A DNA stretch of 64,000 nt, from positions 169,947 through 233,946 of the forward strand of contig CAKULG010000001.1 in the NCBI GenBank assembly GCA_934667105.1. The letters run 5' to 3'. This document shows positions 1-8,133 of this stretch, in pieces; within the stretch, counting starts at the first letter, position 1, and each line of letters opens with the position of its first letter. Both the position numbers and the translations under genes were made by a program. The stretch comes from an uncultured Clostridia bacterium. GTDB taxonomy: Bacteria > Bacillota > Clostridia > Christensenellales > Aristaeellaceae. A model generated the notes under the pieces. The model did not search any database and had not been told where the DNA came from. It was given only the letters and a program-made list of their open reading frames with translations.

Positions 1-1351
1 CGTCGATGAGCTGGGGCTCCGTTGCGCCGGGATGGAAGCGCGTCAGGTTTTCCCGGACGGAGGCGTTCAGCAGCAGCGGATCCTGGGGCACATACCCCGC
101 CTGCCGCCGCCAGGCCCGAACCGTTCCCGGCGTGAGCGCCTGGCCGTCCACCCGGACGGCCCCCGCCTTGGGCAGCAGAAAGCCCAGCAGCAGGTTCACC
201 GCCGTGGTTTTGCCCGCGCCGTTGCGCCCCAGCAGCGCCACGATTTCCCCCCGCCGCAGGGAGAAGGATACGTCCTGCAGGGCGGCCTCCTGGGCGTTCC
301 GGTAGGAAAAGCGCACGCCGTCAAAGGCGGCCTCCCGCCAGGCGGAAAAATCCGCTTCCGGCTCCTCCGCCGGGGCGCTTTCGGGCCGCAGCTCCTCCAG
401 GGCCTTCGTCAGCTTTTCATAGGCGGGCACACAGCTGTTCAGATATTGAATGCGCCCCTGGAAGCCGGAAAAAAGCGGCCACAGCCGGGCAAACACATAT
501 ACCAGCACCACCAGCCGGTCGGTTTCCACCCGCAGGCCCAGGGTGCACACCAGGTAAACCGCCGCGATGAGCAGCGCCGCCGCCACGGAATAGACCACTC
601 CCGGAGTGGCGCTGAGGCGCACATAGCGCATGTGCGCCGCCTTAAAGGAGCCGCTGATTTTTTCGAACAGCGCCGCGTGCTCCTTTTCCACGCCGTAGGC
701 GCGAACCTCCTTGATGCTGGCAAGCTGATTTTGCAGCTCGCTGTAAAATTCCCGGCCGATGCGGATCATTTCATCCCCGTATTCCCGGGATTTTTTGCGC
801 AGCGGCTTAAACGCCGCCAGCATGCACGCCCCCAGCGCGCACACCAGCGCCGTCACCGGGGCGCTCATCATCAGCGCGATGGCCAGCTGGATGGCGGCGG
901 AAACCAGGCTGGCCAGCAGGTGGATCACCTCGCCGATGCCGTAGCTCACCTGGCCGCACTGCGCGGTGAACAGGCTGATGGTGTCGGTATCCCGCTGGGC
1001 GGTAAGGCTTTCCCAGCTTGCGCCGGATACCGCCTGATACAGCCGCTCCCGCAGGCGCAGGCCCGTTTCCTCGATGAAATCATTCTCGCGGATGGAAAGC
1101 GCCCGGCCCATCAGCGCCTTGACCGTCACCAGCAGTACATACGCCCCCAGCAGCGCGCCCACGCGCAGGGCGTAGGGGAGGGCGGAAAACCAGGCGGGCA
1201 TACGGCTGTCGCCGATTTGCAGCATATTCAAAAGCGGAATAAGCATCACAATGCCGATTCCGCCCATAATGGAAACCAATATATTCCAGCCGAGAATGGT
1301 TAGGAATCCCCGCCTGTCGCTTTGCCAGATTTCCCGAAGCAGCGGCTTCAT
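1..1351 (-). CDS. ABC exporter, fused membrane and ATPase domains (3' end cut by window)
   Basis: The visible ~450 residues begin with a six-helix exporter-type membrane domain (about residues 15-290) and continue into an ATPase domain with a Walker A motif GRNGAGKTT near residue 374 and a Q-loop segment (YVPQDPLL). The protein runs off the left edge, so the signature and Walker B motifs are not visible. It starts at ATG 1351, a few bases after the HPrK/PqqD gene, and is the last visible gene of the RiPP-type locus. In such loci this kind of protein exports the matured peptide. There is no N-terminal C39 peptidase domain, so leader removal would have to be done by another enzyme. The exporter fold is certain; the peptide substrate is inferred from the neighbours. 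Confidence 0.88.
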   Translation of the reverse strand, partial: MKPLLREIWQSDRRGFLTILGWNILVSIMGGIGIVMLIPLLNMLQIGDSRMPAWFSALPYALRVGALLGAYVLLVTVKALMGRALSIRENDFIEETGLRLRERLYQAVSGASWESLTAQRDTDTISLFTAQCGQVSYGIGEVIHLLASLVSAAIQLAIALMMSAPVTALVCALGACMLAAFKPLRKKSREYGDEMIRIGREFYSELQNQLASIKEVRAYGVEKEHAALFEKISGSFKAAHMRYVRLSATPGVVYSVAAALLIAAVYLVCTLGLRVETDRLVVLVYVFARLWPLFSGFQGRIQYLNSCVPAYEKLTKALEELRPESAPAEEPEADFSAWREAAFDGVRFSYRNAQEAALQDVSFSLRRGEIVALLGRNGAGKTTAVNLLLGFLLPKAGAVRVDGQALTPGTVRAWRRQAGYVPQDPLLLNASVRENLTRFHPGATEPQLID

Positions 1352-1358
1352 CCGGCGC

Positions 1359-2423
1359 TCACTCCTCCAGCAGGTTCATTTCCCGGAACTGCGAAAGCAG
1401 CGCGTCCAGATCGGCGGCCGCGGTGGCTTCATCCACCTCGAATTCGCCCAACACGGCGGCCAGCAAATCCTCCCGGCTGACGGGGTTTTCCAGCTGCTTA
1501 AAAATGAAGGCGGACACCTCGTTGAGCACCACCGCGCCCTCGAACTTGGCGATATTTTCGCCCGTGGGCATCACGATGAATTCATCCACCACGTTGCGCA
1601 GCACAAAGCCTTCTTTAATCTTCATTTCCTTTGCTTCCTCCCTGATTTGCTGGGGGTGATTGACCAGGATATCATAAATCGCCCGCGCGTCCTCCGGCCC
1701 CGGGCCGCAGAACACCCGGTAAACGGGCGTTTTGCGAATCAGCGATCGCACGTTGGCCAGGGCCATCACCGCCGCGTCGGTATCCCACATGGGGATAAAG
1801 CTCTGCTGGGAGATCACCCGGCGGGCCTGCTCTTCGCTCAGGCGGCGGATATAATTGGCGGGGGAGCGCCGCACCTCCAGGATGCATTTCAGCGGCCTTT
1901 CCACATCGCGGAAAATCTGCTCCTTGCCGTCCCAGGGCACGCCGCAAGCGGTCGCCCCCGTCTTTTCCAGGCGGACGGCAGGGCGATCGCCGCTGATGAA
2001 CTGCGCGCCCAGGCCCTCGATCCAGGCCCGCGCCCGGGTGGATTTGCCCAGACCGCTTTTGCCCGTAAAGGCCACCGCGAAGCCGTCCAGCTCCACGCAC
2101 GCCGCGTGCAGCGACACAATCCCCTCGTAGCAGAACCGGCATTCAAAGGCCGTGCGGAGGAGGAAACAGGTGATAACGCCGCCTAAATCCTTCTTGGATA
2201 CTTCCACCGTGTAGCCGGTGATTTGCCGATAATCTGGACTGGCGATTACGAAGGGAACCGCGTTACCGTCATTCCGGCAATACAGCCAGCTTCCCCCGGC
2301 AGTTTTGCAAACGCGAACCTCAGGCAGTTCGCTGACAAGCGCGGATACCGGAGAAAGCGCGCCGCTCACATCGTGAAATTCTTGAAGCGTATAGGAGGAG
2401 AGAATTTCGCTGTAACAGCTCAT
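1359..2423 (-). CDS. HPr-kinase-like domain fused to a PqqD peptide-binding domain
   Basis: 354 aa. Residues ~100-250 resemble HPr kinase/phosphorylase, with a P-loop GKSGLGKST at 121-129 preceded by a conserved LHAACV stretch. Residues ~267-354 are a typical PqqD/RRE domain (IKEGFVLRNVVDEFIVMPTG, then a helical tail). PqqD domains bind the leader of RiPP precursors and deliver it to the modifying enzyme. HPrK-like kinases occur in some RiPP loci; in the lasso peptide paeninodin cluster the homologue PadeK phosphorylates a C-terminal serine of the peptide. The gene overlaps the stop of the 73-aa peptide gene in a TAATG arrangement, so the two are probably translationally coupled. Family assignment is firm; the peptide-kinase role is inferred. 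Confidence 0.85.
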   Translation of the reverse strand: MSCYSEILSSYTLQEFHDVSGALSPVSALVSELPEVRVCKTAGGSWLYCRNDGNAVPFVIASPDYRQITGYTVEVSKKDLGGVITCFLLRTAFECRFCYEGIVSLHAACVELDGFAVAFTGKSGLGKSTRARAWIEGLGAQFISGDRPAVRLEKTGATACGVPWDGKEQIFRDVERPLKCILEVRRSPANYIRRLSEEQARRVISQQSFIPMWDTDAAVMALANVRSLIRKTPVYRVFCGPGPEDARAIYDILVNHPQQIREEAKEMKIKEGFVLRNVVDEFIVMPTGENIAKFEGAVVLNEVSAFIFKQLENPVSREDLLAAVLGEFEVDEATAAADLDALLSQFREMNLLEE

Positions 2424-2644
2424 TACATCACGACGGGGAAGCCGGAGATGCTAAGGGGCTCAGCTTTGCACAGATTGATTACGGTTGACCAGAAGTGCAC
2501 GCACGTGGTTTCGCTGCTCTGCTGGCAGCGACCGATATGGTTCGGATCGCCGTGAAGTGCCACGCCGCTGGAGGCGGCAGTCACCTGCTCGTCGTAGCAA
2601 AAATCCACCAGCATAGCCTTGGGCGTTTTATACGTTCGTTTCAT
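2423..2644 (-). CDS. RiPP precursor-like peptide 1 (73 aa)
   Basis: A 73-aa peptide beginning MKRTYKTPKAMLVDF. An AAAGGAG ribosome binding site lies 9 nt before ATG 2644, and the reading frame ends in a TAATG overlap with the HPrK-PqqD gene. The first ~27 residues align with peptide 2 (residue pattern MK-TY-TP-A--V-F-Y--QV--AS-G), as expected of a shared leader; the remainder diverges. The putative core is rich in Ser and Thr and has Cys at 40, 48 and 59; a further Cys lies at 16 in the leader. It sits between a radical SAM/SPASM gene and the PqqD-bearing gene. Both the peptide and its role are predicted from leader similarity and context; no modification can be read from the sequence. Confidence 0.8.
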   Translation of the reverse strand: MKRTYKTPKAMLVDFCYDEQVTAASSGVALHGDPNHIGRCQQSSETTCVHFWSTVINLCKAEPLSISGFPVVM

Positions 2645-2670
2645 TGCGGTCATCTCCTTTGAGAATCGGT

Positions 2671-3846
2671 TTACATGCATTCCTGCGGCGGAGTCAGGAT
2701 TTTTTCCTGAGCATAACGCGCGTAGCGCTCGCACACAGAGCGATTGACCGGGCCGTTGAGCACGCCCGCCGTGCGCTCTGCGGGGCAGGATTGGCAAACG
2801 GCGCGCTGAGGGCACGCCTGGCATTCTGAAGGCGGCTCGTAAGCGGCCATCGTTTTTTTGATCCAATCCCAGGCTGCGTCAAAGCCGTAGGCCGGCACCG
2901 AGCGGGTGACGGTGTGGAAGGGGATGCAGGGCTGCATTTCGCCTTTCCAATTGATATGGCAGGTGCATTGACCGGAGGAGCAGGGCAGCTTGCAAATCGT
3001 TTTGAACCCTTTGGGCATGCGGACGATTCGCGTTTCTGGCTGCGGCTCGGCCGAAGGATGAAGGGAGCGCCGGTATGCCTGATCATCCTGGTGCAACCGA
3101 AGATACAGGCTGTTATCTGGAGCGTAATCGTCCAGAACGCGGCCCGTATCCTCACGGGCGGGCAGCGAACCCGTACCGATGGCGTATTCTACGCCCGTCC
3201 CGCGCAGAAATTCCAGCAGCGCGTGGACGTCCTGCTGCATATAGCGGTTGGGCGTAATGGGCAGGAACAGGCGTATGCCGCGCTTCTTCAGCCGCTGGAT
3301 GGCGTTGCACACATCCGCAAAGGCCCGGCGGCCTGTGACGCGCTCATAGGCATCCTCGCTGCTGCCGTAGATTGTGATCTGCACGATTGCCGGCGGGTAT
3401 TTGGCGAAGAAATCCGCCATTTCCTCGGTGATTAGCTGTCCGTTGGTTAAAACGGACACCTGCACCCCCTGGGAGCAAAGATACAGATACAATTCCTTAA
3501 AGCCGGGATGCGTCAGGCATTCGCCGCCGGTAAGATCAGCGTGCATCACGCCCGCGTTTACCGCCTGGCGCATAATATCCAGCCATTGCGCGGTGGAAAG
3601 AAGGGCGCTTTCCCGCCGCGCCTGCGCCTCAGTCAGGTGAACATAGCACATTTTACAGCTGAAATTGCAAAGCGGGGTCAATTCGAAACCGCAGCTATGA
3701 ACCTGTCCGCGCATGCGCGCCTGCAGGTTCATAAACCGTTTATATTCTTCCTGCCGCTGAAAGCCGGTAATTCCCTCTTTATCCAGGGCTTCCAGCAGTT
3801 CCGCCAGGTTTTCATATTCCCGCAATTCCAGTTTCAATGCGTTCAC
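2671..3846 (-). CDS. Radical SAM/SPASM peptide-modifying enzyme (second copy)
   Basis: 391 aa from GTG 3846; a TTG at 3837 with an AGGTG site in front is an equally good start. The radical SAM CxxxCxxC motif is CNFSCKMC (Cys 60, 64, 67) and is followed by a TGGECLTHPG segment. The C-terminal SPASM region is Cys-rich (CKLPCSSGQC, ECQACPQRAVC, QSCPAERTAG), consistent with two auxiliary Fe-S clusters. SPASM enzymes commonly crosslink or otherwise modify RiPP precursors. It resembles the enzyme at 4100-5236 over its whole length, including the N-terminal helix region, so the pair probably arose by duplication. It lies between the two precursor-like peptide genes. Which peptide it modifies and the reaction are unknown. 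Confidence 0.9.
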   Translation of the reverse strand: MNALKLELREYENLAELLEALDKEGITGFQRQEEYKRFMNLQARMRGQVHSCGFELTPLCNFSCKMCYVHLTEAQARRESALLSTAQWLDIMRQAVNAGVMHADLTGGECLTHPGFKELYLYLCSQGVQVSVLTNGQLITEEMADFFAKYPPAIVQITIYGSSEDAYERVTGRRAFADVCNAIQRLKKRGIRLFLPITPNRYMQQDVHALLEFLRGTGVEYAIGTGSLPAREDTGRVLDDYAPDNSLYLRLHQDDQAYRRSLHPSAEPQPETRIVRMPKGFKTICKLPCSSGQCTCHINWKGEMQPCIPFHTVTRSVPAYGFDAAWDWIKKTMAAYEPPSECQACPQRAVCQSCPAERTAGVLNGPVNRSVCERYARYAQEKILTPPQECM

Positions 3847-3884
3847 CTATTTACAGCTGTTATTCTCCGAGCATGTGTTGCGCT

Positions 3885-4043
3885 TTAATTGTTATACTGT
3901 GTGCTTGCACCGCTCGGGTCGCATTCACCCTTATAATGCGAATATTCACCAGAGACTACGCACTTTCCGCTCGCCACGACCACCTGATCGCGGTACTGGA
4001 ACTTGACGATTTCGGCGCTGGGGGTTTCGTAGGTCTTTTTCAT
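3885..4043 (-). CDS. RiPP precursor-like peptide 2 (52 aa)
   Basis: A 52-aa peptide beginning MKKTYETPSAEIVKF, with AAAGGAGG 8 nt before ATG 4043. Its first ~27 residues match the leader of peptide 1 closely. The tail after VVVASG has two Cys (28 and 41) in a short segment rich in Gly, Ser and Tyr, ending TQYNN. It lies between the two radical SAM/SPASM genes, 57 nt after the first and 38 nt before the second. The repeated enzyme-peptide order suggests each enzyme serves the peptide next to it, but that pairing is an inference. The reading frame is too short to be significant alone; leader conservation, the ribosome binding site and the setting are the support. Confidence 0.8.
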   Translation of the reverse strand: MKKTYETPSAEIVKFQYRDQVVVASGKCVVSGEYSHYKGECDPSGASTQYNN

Positions 4044-4099
4044 GGGATTGGCCTCCTTTATGATGTATGGGTTGGTTGAAATGAGAAGCGTTGCGTATG

Positions 4100-5236
4100 C
4101 TAAAGCTGCTGAAGTTTCAGCAGGCCTTCGGCCACCATTCGTTTGCCCCAGGCGCATATGCCGGGGTTGGCATGCCCCAGGGGCGCGCCCGCCGCGTGCT
4201 CCGCAATGCAATGCTTGCAGACGCTTTCATAGGCGCAGCCCTCGCATTCCGCCGGGCGGGGGAAATGCAGGGCGGTTTGGTTTGTGCGCCGCCAGGCCTC
4301 GGCAAAGCCCAGGGCCAGCGCATCCTCCCCCGGGCAGGGGAAGGTGTTGCAGGGCTTCATGCAGCCCCGCCAGTCGATGGAAAAGCCGCCGCGCCCCGCG
4401 CCACAGCGCACGCCCTCCGCCGCCTGGGCCGGGCCGCCCGCGGCGGGCAGCGCGTCCAGATCGCATTCCGGCTCGGGCGTTTCGCCCGCCAGCGCCCGGG
4501 CCAGCTTCACCAGGGCGATATAATCCTCCAGCCCGGCGTCCGCCAGGCCGCGCCCCGTTTCCGCCCGGGGCTGCATCAGCCCAGAATTGATGGAAAAGGG
4601 CAGCCCCTCCGCATGCAGCAGGCGAAGCGAATCCTCCCCGTCGGTCATGAAGGCGCTGGGGGTGACGGCCACCCGCAGCGGAAGCTCCGCCGCCTGAAGC
4701 CGGCGCAGATTTTCCAGCACCCGGGCAAACGCCCGCCTGCCCGTGACCCGCTGATAGCCCGCCTCGCTGGCGCCGTAGAGCGTGATCTGGATGGCGGCGG
4801 GGGGATTCTGGCGCAGAAAGTCCACCGTTTCCCCGTCCATCAGCAGGCCGTTGGAGAGAATGCTCACCTCCACACCCTTTTCCCGCAGAAATTGATATAT
4901 TTCCCGGAAGCCGGGATGGGTGAGGCATTCGCCGCCGGTGAGGGCGGCGTAGAGCATGCCCGCGTCCACGGCCTGGGCCATGAGGCCCTGCCATTGCGCC
5001 GCCGAAAGCAGCGCAGCGCCGCGCAGCTGCTCCTTTTGCAGATGCACATAGCACATTTTGCAATCCAGATTGCAAAGGGGCGTGAGCTCAAAGCTGCCCG
5101 AGAGGGGCAGATTCTTTTCCCGGGCCTTAAAGCTCAAAAAGCGGCGCACCTGGCGATAGCGGCGATAATCGGTTACGCCCTGTTCATCCAGCTCCCGCAG
5201 CAGTGCGCGCAGGGTGCGGGGCGGTTCATCCGCCAT
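4100..5236 (-). CDS. Radical SAM/SPASM peptide-modifying enzyme (first copy)
   Basis: 378 aa from ATG 5236, which has a GGGCGG-type site 8 nt upstream; GTG 5245 is an alternative. The radical SAM motif is CNLDCKMC (Cys 55, 59, 62), followed by TGGECLTHPG. The SPASM region contains CGAGRGG, a GCMKPC segment, ECEGCAYESVC and KHCIAEHAAG, giving enough Cys for two auxiliary clusters. Its start overlaps the end of the signal-peptidase-like gene, so translation is likely coupled. It is paralogous to the enzyme at 2671-3846. Neither copy has an obvious PqqD domain of its own, so the shared leader-binding module may be the PqqD domain of the HPrK fusion. Confidence 0.9.
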   Translation of the reverse strand: MADEPPRTLRALLRELDEQGVTDYRRYRQVRRFLSFKAREKNLPLSGSFELTPLCNLDCKMCYVHLQKEQLRGAALLSAAQWQGLMAQAVDAGMLYAALTGGECLTHPGFREIYQFLREKGVEVSILSNGLLMDGETVDFLRQNPPAAIQITLYGASEAGYQRVTGRRAFARVLENLRRLQAAELPLRVAVTPSAFMTDGEDSLRLLHAEGLPFSINSGLMQPRAETGRGLADAGLEDYIALVKLARALAGETPEPECDLDALPAAGGPAQAAEGVRCGAGRGGFSIDWRGCMKPCNTFPCPGEDALALGFAEAWRRTNQTALHFPRPAECEGCAYESVCKHCIAEHAAGAPLGHANPGICAWGKRMVAEGLLKLQQL

Positions 5237-5711
5237 GTTCGTCACCGCCCTTTCGGGAAATCAGCCGTCGATAGCAGCGGCCCGCCAGCGCCCGCAGCCG
5301 CCACAGGCCGCGCCGCAGGGGAAGGGCCGCCATCCAGCCCCGGCCCAGCGCCCGGGCAAGGGGCGTATCCAGCCGGTGGGCTCGCCCGCCGCGCTGAAAG
5401 CGAATCACCTGGCCCAGCACCTGCCCCTGGGGAAACCAGGGCTCCGGATTCTGGCAATGATCGCCCAGGGTGCGCACAAGGCCGTCCCGCAGCCGCCAGA
5501 CCCGGTGCACCACGAAGCGGCCGTCCCCCAGGGTGAAGAGCACCACATCCCCCTTTTTCAGCGGCCGCTGAAGGGGAACGATGGTGACGGGGTCGCGCCC
5601 CCGGCGAATCAGCGGGCGCATGCTGTCCCCCTCCAGGCAGATGGTCACAGGGGGCGCCGCGCCCTCCAGGGCGCGCCATTGCGCTATGGGGATGGAGCGA
5701 ATTTGGGTCAT
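5226..5711 (-). CDS. S26-family signal-peptidase-like protein (Ser-His type)
   Basis: 161 aa. The catalytic serine motif is EGDSMRPLI (Ser30), followed by a GDVVLF strand and VVHRV with a His at about 69. The usual bacterial type I enzyme has a Lys in that second position; the SipW/ER-type branch of S26 uses His, so this protein is closer to that branch. No clear membrane anchor is visible; the C-terminus is basic. It overlaps the PHP phosphatase stop and the first radical SAM gene, so it is part of the same operon. Because the exporter has no C39 peptidase domain, this enzyme is a reasonable candidate for leader removal, but that is inferred. Confidence 0.78.
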   Translation of the reverse strand: MTQIRSIPIAQWRALEGAAPPVTICLEGDSMRPLIRRGRDPVTIVPLQRPLKKGDVVLFTLGDGRFVVHRVWRLRDGLVRTLGDHCQNPEPWFPQGQVLGQVIRFQRGGRAHRLDTPLARALGRGWMAALPLRRGLWRLRALAGRCYRRLISRKGGDEHGG

Positions 5712-6517
5712 GGCTGTTTCAAAAATCCTGTGTTCGGGGGAAAGCTCTCCGTTTGGAAAGATTCCCCGGTTACATTATAACCGCCTTCGCCCGTTTCCGC
5801 AACCATTATTTTCTTGCCGAAGCGGGAAAGGCGATAGGCGTAGCCCCGGCCCCAGCGCCGGGCAATGAGCCGGGCGGCGGGGCGCATGCAGGGGGCGCGG
5901 CGGTCGGTGTTGTGCGCGTCGGTGGCCAGCAGATCCACAGCCCCCGCCGCCAGCAGCCGCCGGATGAACCGCCGCTGACGCAGGCCCCGGGGGCGCAGCG
6001 CGGCGGCGCAGTTCACTTGAAAATACAGGCCGTAATCCTCCCGCAGGGCCAGCGCCCGGCGCGGGGAGGCCGTCAGGCGCTTATACCGCTCCACATGGGC
6101 CAGCACGGGCCGGTAGCCCGCCTGATACAGCCCCTCGGCCGCCGCCTGTATACGCCGGATGGAGACGCGGGAAGAAAACTCGATCAGCACCAGCCGGGAG
6201 CCGCCCAGTGGAAGCAGCTTTCCCGCCAGCAGCAGATCGGGCACGCTGTTGCAGTAAAGAATTTCACAGCCGCTCACCAGCCGCAGGGGCAGGCCCTTTT
6301 CCTGGCAATAGGCGTTGGCCTCCGCCAGGCGCTGATAATATAGCGATAGGGGAAAGGGCCGCGCGGCGGGGTCGGCATGGGCGGTGGCGGCGATCAGGCC
6401 GATCCCGTCCTCCGCCGCCGCCCGCAGCAGGGAGTGCATTTCCTGGGGGGATTGCGGGCCGTCGTCCAGCCCCCAGAGGACGTGCTGATGCAGATCGGCA
6501 AAGCCTGGAGCGATCAT
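5708..6517 (-). CDS. CpsB/YwqE-type PHP tyrosine-protein phosphatase
   Basis: 269 aa. PHP-domain metal-binding motifs are visible: DLHQHVLWGLDDGP near the N-terminus, TAHAD, and LATDAHN near residue 210. Such phosphatases dephosphorylate the tyrosine cluster of the cognate BY-kinase and so control polysaccharide polymerisation. The start overlaps the kinase stop, the usual arrangement for this pair. The C-terminus carries an extra ~30-residue tail beyond the conserved domain. The family is clear; the polymer being controlled is not encoded in the window. Confidence 0.88.
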   Translation of the reverse strand: MIAPGFADLHQHVLWGLDDGPQSPQEMHSLLRAAAEDGIGLIAATAHADPAARPFPLSLYYQRLAEANAYCQEKGLPLRLVSGCEILYCNSVPDLLLAGKLLPLGGSRLVLIEFSSRVSIRRIQAAAEGLYQAGYRPVLAHVERYKRLTASPRRALALREDYGLYFQVNCAAALRPRGLRQRRFIRRLLAAGAVDLLATDAHNTDRRAPCMRPAARLIARRWGRGYAYRLSRFGKKIMVAETGEGGYNVTGESFQTESFPPNTGFLKQP

Positions 6518-7251
6518 CGGGAGCGTCCGGCTTCTTTTTTATCCTTCTTCTCGCTTCTATAATAAGAAGAATAACGCTCGGAGCGGTAATAGTATTTCCG
6601 GTTGCGGAAGGATTTCAGGTTCACCCCGTTCATCACCGCGCCCAGCACCCGGCAGCCCGTCTTGGCGATATTTTCCTTCACCTCGGCGATATCCTGCCTG
6701 CGGCCCACATTGCAGGCCACCACGATAATGGCACCGTCGCAATATTTGGCCACCTCGATAGCGTCCACGATCAGCCCGGCGGGGGGCGAATCCACCAGGA
6801 TCACATCGAAGCTCTGGCGCAGGGCGGCCATCATTTCCCCATAGCGGGGGGAGGCCAGCAGCTGCATGGAACTGAGCACCTCGCGCCCGGCGGGCAGCAG
6901 GAAGGCGTTTGGCAAATCGGTGGAATACACCGCGTCCTCCAGGGCGCACATGCCCGCCAGATATTGGGCCAGGCCGAAGGCCTCGGCATACTGAAAATCG
7001 AAGCGATAGCGCCGCGCCAGGGAGGAGCAGCGCAGATCCGCATCCACCAGCAGCACGCGCTTGCCAAAGCTGGAAAGCGTGCGCAGCATATTCATGGCGA
7101 CGCTGGATTTGCCCTCCTGCTCATAGCGGCTGGTGATGAGGACGGAATGAATTTCATCGCCGCAGTAGAACAGATTGGTGCACAGGGTGTTCATCGCCTC
7201 GTTGCAGGCGTAATCCAGCTTGGGAAAGCGGGAAATGTTGATTTGATTCAT
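6514..7251 (-). CDS. Bacterial tyrosine kinase (CapB/YwqD type)
   Basis: 245 aa. A P-loop variant SRYEQEGKSS (41-50) is followed by a Walker A' stretch LLVDADLR and a Walker B stretch ILVDSPPAG. The C-terminus holds a tyrosine cluster (KYYYRSERYSSYYRS) that would be autophosphorylated. The gene overlaps the Wzz-like modulator by ATGA and the PHP phosphatase at its other end, giving the standard modulator-kinase-phosphatase triad for exopolysaccharide control. The P-loop lacks the Pro usually found in SxxPGEGKS; I expect function to be retained since Gly, Lys and Ser are present. Confidence 0.9.
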   Translation of the reverse strand: MNQINISRFPKLDYACNEAMNTLCTNLFYCGDEIHSVLITSRYEQEGKSSVAMNMLRTLSSFGKRVLLVDADLRCSSLARRYRFDFQYAEAFGLAQYLAGMCALEDAVYSTDLPNAFLLPAGREVLSSMQLLASPRYGEMMAALRQSFDVILVDSPPAGLIVDAIEVAKYCDGAIIVVACNVGRRQDIAEVKENIAKTGCRVLGAVMNGVNLKSFRNRKYYYRSERYSSYYRSEKKDKKEAGRSR

Positions 7252-8087
7252 GCCCTGCGCGCCTTTCTTTTATGTTTTTTATCCCCGGACAGTTCGGGGC
7301 AGGCCGGAAGCACGGCCAGGGTGGGGATATCGGCGCTCTGGGCGATATCCTCGGGGGATTTGGGACGGTTATCCAGCAGGAAAATCAGCACCAGCAGGCC
7401 TGCGGCCAGCACCGTGCCCAGCAAAATGCCCCGGATGACATACCCCGTGATGCCGCCGCCCGTGGCCACGCCGGGCACCAGCGCGATGGAGAAGGTGCTG
7501 GGCTCGTCGGTGTTCATGGTTTCGGTGATGAAGCGCTTGGCGGCGGATGCGTAGGCGTTGGCGATATCCGCAGCCAGCTTCGCGTCCGTATTGCGGACGG
7601 TGATATAGAGGATGCGGGTGTCCTCCGGGTTGGTCACGGTGAGCATGCTTTGCAGATAGGAATAATTATAGTTCGTGCCCAGCTCGTCGTTGACCAGCTG
7701 ATGCACTTCCCAGGTTTTGAAAACCTCCTGGTAATCCATGGTCAGCACGGTGCCAATTTGTAAATCGGCGATGATGCTGGCCCCCGTGCTGCCCACGATA
7801 TAGAGCTTGGAGGTGGCGGTGTAGACGGGCACCACGCGGTTCGTTGCATAGGCCCCCAGCAGCAGCGCCCCGGCGATCATGCCCAGCAGGATGATGTGAA
7901 CCTTGGAGAGCAGATAATAAAACAACTCCACCAGATCCAGCGTCCTGGCGGGCTGGGCCGGGCCCGAACGGGCTTTTTGCTTATCCAGCGCGTCCAGGCG
8001 GCGCAGAATCTCCGCGAACATCTGCGCTTCAGAAGGGCGGGGCTCCGTTTCCGGGGAGAAGTCGGGCTGATGTTGATCTTTCCTCAT
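7248..8087 (-). CDS. Wzz-like polysaccharide chain-length / kinase activator (CapA/YveK type)
   Basis: 279 aa. A membrane helix at about residues 60-82 follows a cytoplasmic N-terminus, then an extracellular region of ~110 residues, and a second helix (GYVIRGILLGTVLAAGLL) near residue 220 with a cytoplasmic tail. This is the two-helix Wzz topology, and the tail normally activates the BY-kinase encoded next. The N-terminal ~50 residues before the first helix are hydrophilic and longer than usual. It is translationally coupled to the kinase by an ATGA overlap. Confidence 0.85.
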   Translation of the reverse strand: MRKDQHQPDFSPETEPRPSEAQMFAEILRRLDALDKQKARSGPAQPARTLDLVELFYYLLSKVHIILLGMIAGALLLGAYATNRVVPVYTATSKLYIVGSTGASIIADLQIGTVLTMDYQEVFKTWEVHQLVNDELGTNYNYSYLQSMLTVTNPEDTRILYITVRNTDAKLAADIANAYASAAKRFITETMNTDEPSTFSIALVPGVATGGGITGYVIRGILLGTVLAAGLLVLIFLLDNRPKSPEDIAQSADIPTLAVLPACPELSGDKKHKRKARRA

Positions 8088-8133
8088 GCAAGCAAGCGGC
8101 CTTTCGTGAAAATTCGGTAAAGAAGCAAGGAGA

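Noticed and set aside
32..1303. 423-codon plus-strand frame opposite the ABC exporter
   Set aside because: Antisense to the ATPase and membrane domains; shadow composition (Gly/Arg/His-rich).
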